Assembly (NCBI GenBank): GCA_047611425.1
Contig: JBLFWJ010000095.1
Coordinates: 1 to 12,579 of the forward strand
Source: JBLFWJ01 sp047611425
Lineage (GTDB): Bacteria; Bacteroidota; Bacteroidia; UBA10329
Reading direction: 5' to 3'
Length of the DNA: 12,579 bases
Position numbers and translations under genes: made by a program. Shown here one piece after another: positions 1-6,050 of this stretch. The notes under the pieces are model-generated. The model ran no database searches. It was not told where the DNA came from and saw only the letters and a list, made by a program, of their open reading frames with translations. Each line of letters begins with the position of its first letter. Position 1 is the first letter of the stretch.

Positions 1-268
1 CGGCAATTATGTGTGATCGCTTGCTCAGGTTTACCGACCGCCTTACGATGTAATTCTTACGCTCACTGATATGTGTTATCACTCCTTGGCTGCTATCCTT
101 CGGGTCTTCTTCAACCGTAACTCGATCCCCAACTGCAATAGGGTTGGTGCTTTTTATGCCCTTTATTCTGAAGTTTCCACGTAACCTGCATTCCTGAAAT
201 GAACCTGAATCAAGCTGAACTGTGCTCCAGCTTCCGGTACTTCTGATTACGATTCCTTGTTGCTTCAT
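1..268 (-). CDS. rsgA: Ribosome small-subunit-dependent GTPase A, N-terminal part (partial)
   Basis: RsgA (YjeQ) is a circularly permuted GTPase that binds the 30S subunit late in its assembly and helps release maturation factors. Only the first 89 codons are in the window; the frame is still open at the left edge. The start is the ATG at 268-266. What is seen is the N-terminal OB-fold: an early VIRSTGSW strand, then CRLRGNFR, then KSTNPIAVGDRV, then ERKNYIVRRSVNLSK, all in the order and spacing typical of Bacteroidota RsgA. The GTPase and zinc domains must lie beyond the window. The gene is divergent from gldA-like, with 162 nt between the starts. A TAATTTTG box on this strand (284-277) fits the Bacteroidota -7 element but has no clear -33 partner. 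The family assignment rests on the OB-fold sequence alone but is characteristic. Confidence 0.93.
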   Translation of the reverse strand, partial: MKQQGIVIRSTGSWSTVQLDSGSFQECRLRGNFRIKGIKSTNPIAVGDRVTVEEDPKDSSQGVITHISERKNYIVRRSVNLSKRSHIIA

Positions 269-430
269 TGATCAATCAAAATTAAGTAAGGATTAAGGAT
301 GAATGGTATTGGGATTAATGAAATTTGAGAACGGATATTTGTGACAATATCATCAATGAAATGATGTTAACTAGCTGCTAGCAACTCATAACTCTCAACT
401 CTTTTCTAATTTCAGCCCGAATTCAATGAT
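269..430. other. Divergent intergenic region between rsgA and gldA-like gene
   Basis: This 162-nt gap must hold promoters for both flanking genes. Rightward, GATATTTG at 334-341 differs from TAnnTTTG only at its first base, and a TTG lies 22 nt upstream (309-311). Leftward, TAATTTTG lies at 284-277. At 371-381 is an odd palindrome (CTAGC-T-GCTAG), followed at 383-403 by three tandem 7-mers (AACTCAT, AACTCTC, AACTCTT). No coding sequence or RNA gene is seen. Promoter assignments are weak. Confidence 0.4.
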
Positions 431-1345
431 ATGTCGATAAAAGTCGAGTCTGTTACAAAGATCTATGGCCAACAAAAGGCGCTAGATGAGGTTTCTTTTG
501 AGGTAAAACCGAATGAGGTCGTAGGGTTTTTAGGCCCGAATGGGGCTGGAAAGTCAACGATGATGAAGATTATCACGTGCTTCATTCCACCATCCTCTGG
601 AAAAGTGGAAGTATGTGGATTGGATATTTCTGAGCAAAGTTTGGAGGTACGTAAGAAGGTTGGCTACTTACCAGAAAGCAATCCGCTTTACTTGGATATG
701 TATGTGCGCGAGTATCTTGAAATGGTCGGTGGCATATATCGACTCAAGAATGTGGATTCAAGAATTAAAGAGTTAATCGGATTAACAGGCCTAGACCTAG
801 AAAAAGGAAAGAAGATTGGGGCCCTTTCCAAAGGCTACAAACAACGGGTTGGCCTTGCTCAAGCAATGATTCATGATCCGGAAGTTTTGATCTTAGATGA
901 ACCAACATCCGGGCTGGATCCAAATCAGTTGGTTGGAATAAGACAGTTGATCAAGGGGCTGGGAGAATCGAAAACTGTTCTTTTCTCCTCACATATAATG
1001 CAAGAGGTAGAAGCGGTTAGTGACCATGTAATCATCCTTAATAGAGGTGAGATTGTCGCAAATAGTTTGGCCAAAGATCTCGGTTCACTTATCGGTCAGG
1101 GAGTTCAAATAGAAATTGAGTTTGAAATATCTGTTCAGGTTGGAGCGCTGAAAAAAATCGAAGGCATAGCCAACGTGTCAGAAACTGGTCCAAATCAATA
1201 CGTTTTGTCGGCAAAGGGAGATCAAGATCTTAGAGCAACTGTATCTAAATGGGCGCAGGATAATGGGGTGCTAATTCTCAGTTTGAATCAACAAAAGTCA
1301 AGTTTGGAAGATGTTTTTCAAAAATTGACCACACTGTCCAAATAA
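431..1345 (+). CDS. gldA: GldA-like ABC transporter ATP-binding protein
   Basis: This is the ATPase subunit of an ABC transporter of the GldA/drug-exporter type. In flavobacteria GldA works with the membrane proteins GldF and GldG and was linked to gliding motility. The 304 residues match the usual length of about 300. Visible are Walker A GPNGAGKST (35-43), the Q-loop position as GYLPE (78-82, Glu instead of Gln as in this subfamily), a degenerate signature LSKGY (132-136), Walker B LILDEP (153-158), the D-loop SGLD, and the H-switch His188. Residues from about 225 on form the extra C-terminal domain of the subfamily. The ATG at 431 puts Walker A at its usual distance. No gldF or gldG gene lies in the window, so the partner permease must be encoded elsewhere. 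The family is certain; the exact orthology to gldA is likely, but other ABC-2 exporters have similar ATPases. Confidence 0.85.
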   Translation: MSIKVESVTKIYGQQKALDEVSFEVKPNEVVGFLGPNGAGKSTMMKIITCFIPPSSGKVEVCGLDISEQSLEVRKKVGYLPESNPLYLDMYVREYLEMVGGIYRLKNVDSRIKELIGLTGLDLEKGKKIGALSKGYKQRVGLAQAMIHDPEVLILDEPTSGLDPNQLVGIRQLIKGLGESKTVLFSSHIMQEVEAVSDHVIILNRGEIVANSLAKDLGSLIGQGVQIEIEFEISVQVGALKKIEGIANVSETGPNQYVLSAKGDQDLRATVSKWAQDNGVLILSLNQQKSSLEDVFQKLTTLSK

Positions 1346-1359
1346 CCTATTCAGAATTC

Positions 1360-1367
1360 TATATTTG
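1360..1367 (+). promoter_or_regulatory. Probable -7 promoter element for metK
   Basis: TATATTTG fits the Bacteroidota -7 consensus TAnnTTTG exactly and is followed by CG, also common there. It lies 78 nt before the metK ATG, giving a leader of roughly 70 nt. No TTG sits at the preferred 17-23 nt upstream; the nearest is at 1325-1327, which is too far. The leader contains a 5-bp inverted repeat, TAGGA (1387-1391) and TCCTA (1401-1405). I recognise no SAM riboswitch in it. Confidence 0.5.
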
Positions 1368-1445
1368 CGATCCGTTTAAGGAAAAGTAGGAATAACACAA
1401 TCCTAACTTTAAAAAATCGGGACTTAACAAACCAATTAGCTAAGA

Positions 1446-2849
1446 ATGTCATACTTATTTACATCAGAGTCAGTTTCGGAGGGACATCCGGATAAAGTGA
1501 GTGATCAGATTTCAGATGCCGTTTTGGACGAGTATCTAAAAAGAGATCCGGAATCGAAAGTAGCGTGTGAGACTTTTTGTACTACAGGCCTTGTAGTTGT
1601 AGGTGGCGAGATTACCTCTACGGCTAGAGATATTGATATACAGCAGGTTGTTCGTGACACAGTTAGAAAAATTGGATACACAAAAGCGAGCTACCGTTTT
1701 GATGCTGATAGCTGTGGTATATTGAACAGTATGCATGGTCAAAGCCCTGATATCAACCAAGGAGTTGTGGCAGGTAAAGGATTGCACAAGGAGCAAGGAG
1801 CTGGTGATCAAGGAATGATGTTCGGATACGCCAGAAACGATACCGACAACTTTATGCCAATCACGCTTGAGTTGTCTCACATGATTTTGCAGGAAATGGC
1901 AGATGTGAGAAGAGAGGGTAAGGTGATGACATACTTAGGGCCGGATAGTAAAGCTCAAGTAACGGTTGAATACAATAGCAGAAAGAGACCTGTTGCGATT
2001 CACACCATCGTAGTTTCAACTCAGCATGATGAGTTCATTCTTCCAGAAAAAGATACTCAAGCATCTAAGGACAAAGCTGAAACAGAAATGTTGGCTAAGA
2101 TTAAGGATGATGTAATCAACATTATTATCCGAAGACTTCTTAGAAAAATCACAAATAAGAAAATCAGAAAGCTGTTTGGACGTGGATGGCAGGAGCGAAT
2201 TTTGTTCCACGTTAATCCAACCGGAAAGTTTGTAGTTGGGGGGCCACACGGTGATGTTGGCCTTACTGGTAGAAAGATTATTGTTGATACCTACGGAGGA
2301 AGAGGTGCTCACGGTGGTGGTGCATTTTCTGGAAAGGACAGTTCTAAGGTGGATAGAAGTGCTGCTTATGCAACGCGTCATATTGCTAAGAACCTGGTTG
2401 CATCTGGCCTTTGTTCAGAAGCGCTTGTTCAAGTTGCGTACGCAATTGGAATGGCAGATCCTGTTAGTGTGAATGTTGAAACATTTGGAACTTGCCATCA
2501 GTGGTTTGAGGATCAGAAGTTGAAGGATGATCGAATTTCGGAATGGGTAGCTGGAGCATTTGATATGCGACCTGCTGCTATTGTAAAGCGCTTCGGTTTG
2601 AAAGATCCGATTTTCGCTGATACTGCAGCTTACGGACACTTTGGTCGTCAGGTTGAGGAGAAGGAGGTTGAGGTGTTTTACAACGATCCTACTGACAAGA
2701 GTATCAAGTCTAAGAAAGGAAAAGATGGGAGTGTTCGATACTTCAAGAAAGTGAAATTGTTTGGTTGGGAAGAGCTTGACCGAGTTAAAGACATCATCAA
2801 GTACTTCGACATTCTTAATGTTCCAGCAATGGAAGAGTTGAATGCCTGA
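1446..2849 (+). CDS. metK: S-adenosylmethionine synthase
   Basis: The enzyme makes S-adenosylmethionine from methionine and ATP in the cytoplasm, supplying methyl groups for RNA, DNA and protein methylation. Conserved landmarks are GHPDK (13-17, catalytic His14), GAGDQG (118-123), NPTGKF (257-262), the LTGRK segment with Arg276 and Lys277, and the P-loop-like GGGAFSGKD (290-298). At 467 residues it is much longer than the E. coli enzyme (384). The extra length is in two places: a basic helical insertion at about 200-250, before NPTG, and a lysine-rich stretch at about 405-437 before the C-terminal WEELD segment. Extensions at these places are typical of Bacteroidota MetK, so the gene looks intact rather than fused. 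It has a probable promoter upstream and a strong terminator downstream and is likely transcribed alone. Confidence 0.98.
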   Translation: MSYLFTSESVSEGHPDKVSDQISDAVLDEYLKRDPESKVACETFCTTGLVVVGGEITSTARDIDIQQVVRDTVRKIGYTKASYRFDADSCGILNSMHGQSPDINQGVVAGKGLHKEQGAGDQGMMFGYARNDTDNFMPITLELSHMILQEMADVRREGKVMTYLGPDSKAQVTVEYNSRKRPVAIHTIVVSTQHDEFILPEKDTQASKDKAETEMLAKIKDDVINIIIRRLLRKITNKKIRKLFGRGWQERILFHVNPTGKFVVGGPHGDVGLTGRKIIVDTYGGRGAHGGGAFSGKDSSKVDRSAAYATRHIAKNLVASGLCSEALVQVAYAIGMADPVSVNVETFGTCHQWFEDQKLKDDRISEWVAGAFDMRPAAIVKRFGLKDPIFADTAAYGHFGRQVEEKEVEVFYNDPTDKSIKSKKGKDGSVRYFKKVKLFGWEELDRVKDIIKYFDILNVPAMEELNA

Positions 2850-2857
2850 TATTAAAA

Positions 2858-2889
2858 TTGACTAATATTAAAGCCCTAACGTAAAATTG
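2858..2889 (+). promoter_or_regulatory. Candidate promoter overlapping the metK terminator
   Basis: TTG at 2858-2860 is followed after 21 nt by TAAAATTG (2882-2889), which differs from TAnnTTTG by one base. The -7-like box occupies the terminator loop. Transcription would start near 2895, about 20 nt before the next gene, which otherwise has almost no space for a promoter of its own. This is only a pattern match in AT-rich DNA and may be chance. Confidence 0.25.
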
Positions 2890-2904
2890 CGTTAGGGCTT
2901 TTTT
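2871..2904 (+). terminator. Intrinsic terminator of metK
   Basis: A perfect 11-bp inverted repeat, AAGCCCTAACG (2871-2881) and CGTTAGGGCTT (2890-2900), encloses an 8-nt loop. It runs into a six-T tract (2899-2904). It starts 22 nt after the metK stop codon. Confidence 0.92.
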
Positions 2905-2915
2905 GAATCTAAGAA

Positions 2916-3452
2916 ATGATGAATAAGTTTAGAATTGGTGATGGTGTTGAGCACGATCAGTATGGTTATGGCGAAGTTGTGGAATTCGAGGAGTACTCTT
3001 TTTTGGTCGAGTTTGAGAGCAGAGGACGAGTAAGCGTATCGAAGAAGTATGAAGGCTTAACTGGAGCCGGGCCCAAGGAAGAAGCGGTTGCTGATAAGAC
3101 ATGGAGTGAAGCCGAAGACTCGCTCATTGCCATTCTCGACCAATACCTCGGAATCACTGAAACGGTTCAGATGGGCGATAAATGGGAGGGAGGCACACTA
3201 AGTCTTCAGCCTGCAGACCTCTCATTAAAGCCGAAAGAAATTCCAGTAGAAAGTTTCTTTCATAAGATTGTCATGCTAAGAGATCGGCTGCGCGTTTTAG
3301 AACAGAACATCAACAGTCACAAGGTTTTGACCGATGAAGACAAAGTCAATATGCAGCAATACGTTACTCGATGTTACGGTAGTCTAACCACATTTAACGT
3401 TCTCTTTAAATATTCAGACGATTACTTTAAAGGAGATAGCACTAAAGGTTGA
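2916..3452 (+). CDS. Conserved-looking protein of unknown function with N-terminal UvrD/PcrA-tail-like beta barrel
   Basis: I do not recognise a named family. The 178 residues split into three parts. Residues 5-48 (FRIGDGVEHDQYGYGEVVEF and following) resemble the small SH3/Tudor-like barrel found at the C-terminus of UvrD/PcrA helicases and similar nucleic-acid-associated proteins. Residues about 60-110 are an acidic linker with a segment around DKWEGGTLSLQP. Residues about 110-170 are predicted helical, with a distinctive VMLRDRLRVLEQ and a tyrosine-rich end (YVTRCYGSLTTFNVLFKY). There is no signal peptide or membrane segment, so it is probably cytoplasmic. The start may be either Met1 (2916) or Met2 (2919). 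The gene lies 11 nt after the metK terminator and is convergent with der (39 nt gap). Composition resembles its neighbours. It reads like a real, constrained protein; a role in nucleic-acid binding would be a guess from the barrel only. Confidence 0.8.
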   Translation: MMNKFRIGDGVEHDQYGYGEVVEFEEYSFLVEFESRGRVSVSKKYEGLTGAGPKEEAVADKTWSEAEDSLIAILDQYLGITETVQMGDKWEGGTLSLQPADLSLKPKEIPVESFFHKIVMLRDRLRVLEQNINSHKVLTDEDKVNMQQYVTRCYGSLTTFNVLFKYSDDYFKGDSTKG

Positions 3453-3491
3453 TGGTATACCTATCCGGAAAATGGTGATCATTAATTGATC

Positions 3492-4793
3492 TTATTTCTT
3501 TCTAAAGAAAATCTGAATCGGTACACCGTGAAAATCATAATGTTCACGTAACCTATTCTCAATGTATCGCTGGTATGGCTCCTTAACGTATTGAGGAAGA
3601 TTGCAGAAGAACGCGAAGCTTGGACTATGAGTCGGCAATTGCGTTACATACTTAATCTTGATGAATTTTCCTTTAGTAGCAGGAGGTGCGTGTCTTTCTA
3701 TTTCTGCTAACATAACCTCGTTTAGCTTGCTTGTCTGAATCTTTCGAATTCGATTCTTATGAACTCGAACAGCCATTTCCAACGCTTTATGAATCCGCTG
3801 TTTAGTCAAGGCGGAAATAAACAAAATAGGCACATCAGTAAAGGGCTCTATCTTCATTCTCAACTTGTCCTCATACTCTTTCATGGTCTGTGTTTCCTTT
3901 TCAACCAGGTCCCACTTATTCACAAGGATTACCAATCCTTTGGTATTCTTTTGAACGAGCCCAAGAATGTTGAGGTCTTGACCCTCAATTCCCATCGTTG
4001 CATCCACCATAAGCAAGCACACGTCAGCATTCTCAATGGCGCGTATGGAGCGCATTACCGAGTAGAATTCTAAATCTTCCGATACCTTCGACTTTCTCCT
4101 GATTCCTGCTGTGTCAACAAGAATAAACTCAAAACCGAAATTGTTGTAAACCGTATCAATCGAATCTCGAGTAGTTCCAGCCTTTTCGTGAACGATGTTT
4201 CGTTCGGTACCAAGTAGAGCATTAGTAAAGCTCGACTTTCCAACATTTGGTCGACCAACAATAGCAAACCTAGGCAGCGTACTTTCAGGTAAAGGTTCGT
4301 CTTTAACGTGCTTTACAACTTCATCTAAAAGGTCACCGCTTCCAGTTCCACTTAATGATGAAAGACAATGATACTCACCTAACCCTAAGGAATAGAATTC
4401 TGAAGCCTCATTGATTCTTTGGTGGTTGTCAACTTTGTTTACAACTAGCATTACAGGTTTACCAGATCTTCTTAGTAAGTCAGATACGGCCTCATCTGCA
4501 GGCATAATACCTGTTTCAACGTCAACCATAAATAGGATGATGCTAGCTTCGTCAATGGCAATCTCAACTTGAATTCTTATGTCTGCTTCAAATTCATCAT
4601 CTGATCCATTGATGTATCCACCAGAGTCGATTACGGTGAATTCTTTTCCGTTCCAATCACACCTGCCATAAGAACGGTCGCGTGTAACGCCACTATGTTC
4701 GTCTACAATGGCGTGTCGGCTTCCCGTTAATCGGTTGAATAGGGTTGATTTACCCACATTCGGTCTTCCTACTATTGCTACAATATCACTCAT
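3492..4793 (-). CDS. der: Ribosome biogenesis GTPase Der (EngA)
   Basis: Der is the tandem GTPase needed for 50S subunit maturation. The 433 residues contain two G domains and a C-terminal KH-like domain (about 350-433), the full family layout. The first G domain shows G1 GRPNVGKST (9-17), G3 as DSGG (56-59; DTGG is more usual) and G4 NKVD (119-122). The second shows G1 GRPNVGKSS (180-188), G3 DTAG (227-230) and G4 NKWD (292-295). The ATG at 4793 places the first G1 motif at the expected distance. It lies 32 nt downstream of era on the same strand, so the two are probably co-transcribed. It is convergent with the 178-residue protein gene; no strong terminator is seen in the 39-nt gap, only a short GATCA/TGATC inverted repeat (3477-3491). 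Confidence 0.98.
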   Translation of the reverse strand: MSDIVAIVGRPNVGKSTLFNRLTGSRHAIVDEHSGVTRDRSYGRCDWNGKEFTVIDSGGYINGSDDEFEADIRIQVEIAIDEASIILFMVDVETGIMPADEAVSDLLRRSGKPVMLVVNKVDNHQRINEASEFYSLGLGEYHCLSSLSGTGSGDLLDEVVKHVKDEPLPESTLPRFAIVGRPNVGKSSFTNALLGTERNIVHEKAGTTRDSIDTVYNNFGFEFILVDTAGIRRKSKVSEDLEFYSVMRSIRAIENADVCLLMVDATMGIEGQDLNILGLVQKNTKGLVILVNKWDLVEKETQTMKEYEDKLRMKIEPFTDVPILFISALTKQRIHKALEMAVRVHKNRIRKIQTSKLNEVMLAEIERHAPPATKGKFIKIKYVTQLPTHSPSFAFFCNLPQYVKEPYQRYIENRLREHYDFHGVPIQIFFRKK

Positions 4794-4825
4794 CTCTATA
4801 TCTATATGGGGTGTGTTGTGGTAGT

Positions 4826-5701
4826 TTAACCACGGTATCCGAAACGCTTCAGTTGCTTGTCGTCATCTCTCCAATCTTTACTGACTTTAACGGTCAGCTC
4901 TAGGAAAATATGTCGATCAAGGAAGCTTTCTAAACTTCTTCTGGCCTTAGTGCCAAGTGCTTTAATTGCTAATCCGCCTTTACCAATAATGATCATCTTC
5001 TGGCTTTCTCGAGCCACAAAAATGTTGGCCGAGATTCGAAGGTGTTTTCCTTCGTCTTTAAATTCTTCAACTACTACTTCAACGGAGTAGGGTACTTCTT
5101 TCCTGTATTGGGTTAGGATTTTTTCGCGAACCATTTCCGAGATGAAAAAGCGAAGCGGCCGATCGGTTAATTCATCCTTTCCATAATAAGGAGGGTTTTC
5201 AGGAAGTGCTTCCAGAATTCCCGTCATCAAATTCTTTGTGTTGAAATCCCGCAAAGCGGAAACAGGATAAATTTGACCACTTTCATAATGGGCAAGGAGT
5301 TTATCCATCTTGTCATCCAAGGCTTCCTGATGCGAAAGATCAATCTTGTTGACGACCACAAAAGTTGGGAGCCCAGTCTGTTTTAATTTCTCAACGAGGT
5401 TTGTATTGACCGGTTCTCGAACTTCCTGGACGTAAATTAGGATGTCTGAATCAACCAAAGTCTCATTTACAACCCGCATCATTTCCTCCTGCATCTTATA
5501 GTTTGGATCCAGAATACCGGGAGTATCTGAGAATACTACCTGATGGTCGTCATCATTCCAAATGCCCAAAATTCTGTGTCGAGTAGTCTGGGCCTTGGCT
5601 GTAGTGATGCAAAGTCGTTCGCCCAAGAGGGCATTCATTAAGGTGGATTTTCCAACATTCGGTTTTCCGATGATGCTTACAAATCCGGAGCGATGTGCCA
5701 T
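4826..5701 (-). CDS. era: GTPase Era
   Basis: Era binds the 3' end of 16S rRNA and couples 30S maturation to growth. With the ATG at 5701 the protein has 291 residues, the usual length. Visible are G1 GKPNVGKST (12-20), the switch I region with TTRHR, G3 DTPG (59-62), G4 NKID (118-121), and the KH domain with its IIGKGG loop (238-243). The frame stays open upstream to an ATG at 5770, adding 23 residues, but MAHRSGF is where Era proteins normally begin. The upstream extension would also run across the tRNA promoter, and an A/T-rich stretch of the kind seen before Bacteroidota starts lies directly before 5701. It is the first gene of a probable era-der unit and is divergent from the initiator tRNA gene. 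Confidence 0.97.
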   Translation of the reverse strand: MAHRSGFVSIIGKPNVGKSTLMNALLGERLCITTAKAQTTRHRILGIWNDDDHQVVFSDTPGILDPNYKMQEEMMRVVNETLVDSDILIYVQEVREPVNTNLVEKLKQTGLPTFVVVNKIDLSHQEALDDKMDKLLAHYESGQIYPVSALRDFNTKNLMTGILEALPENPPYYGKDELTDRPLRFFISEMVREKILTQYRKEVPYSVEVVVEEFKDEGKHLRISANIFVARESQKMIIIGKGGLAIKALGTKARRSLESFLDRHIFLELTVKVSKDWRDDDKQLKRFGYRG

Positions 5702-5723
5702 AAAAAAAATAAGGGGATTGAAT

Positions 5724-5753
5724 TTGCGTGCAAAGAAACAAAACATATCTTTG
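5724..5753 (+). promoter_or_regulatory. Promoter of the initiator tRNA gene
   Basis: TTG (5724-5726, within TTTG) is followed after exactly 19 nt by TATCTTTG (5746-5753). This is a full match to the Bacteroidota promoter consensus in sequence and spacing. The predicted start is near 5760, giving a leader of about 50 nt before the tRNA. The -7 box is one arm of an inverted repeat, TGCAAAG (5729-5735) and CTTTGCA (5749-5755). The other arm gives TTTCTTTG on the era strand. Confidence 0.8.
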
Positions 5754-5808
5754 CACTCCGGTTTAAACATCAGGGCTAAGGCCCGCCAAGTTTAGCCAAA
5801 AGACATAT

Positions 5809-5881
<73 letters not shown>

Positions 5882-5884
5882 CTC

Positions 5885-5911
5885 AAGCCCAGCATCAGTG
5901 CTGGGCTTTTT
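5885..5911 (+). terminator. Intrinsic terminator of the tRNA gene
   Basis: AAGCCCAGCA (5885-5894) and TGCTGGGCTT (5899-5908) form a perfect 10-bp stem with a four-base loop. A run of five T (5907-5911) follows. It begins four bases after the tRNA 3' end. Confidence 0.93.
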
Positions 5912-6050
5912 GTTTCCATCAAGTGTGATTTTGTCAATGCACAACTAAGATTCAGGCAACCTGTTAACATTGTCACGTTAATGTTGTTGACGATCACGTT
6001 GATTGGTCTGACAATTTAAACCATTGATTTCGCGATATTTGTAATCCGAG

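Noticed and set aside
1346..1445. Possible SAM riboswitch in the metK leader
   Set aside because: The leader is only about 70 nt from the predicted start and shows a single 5-bp inverted repeat. I see no SAM-I or SAM-II core elements and no terminator or sequestering hairpin.
1536..2639. Minus-strand and alternative-frame open frames inside metK
   Set aside because: They lie opposite or out of frame with a clear, continuous MetK frame and have no family features.
5966..5985. Inverted repeat AACATT/AATGTT upstream of the secreted-protein gene
   Set aside because: Only 6 bp in AT-rich DNA with no T tract. A GATATTTG box at 6034-6041 is close to the start but has no -33 partner, so neither is listed as a feature.
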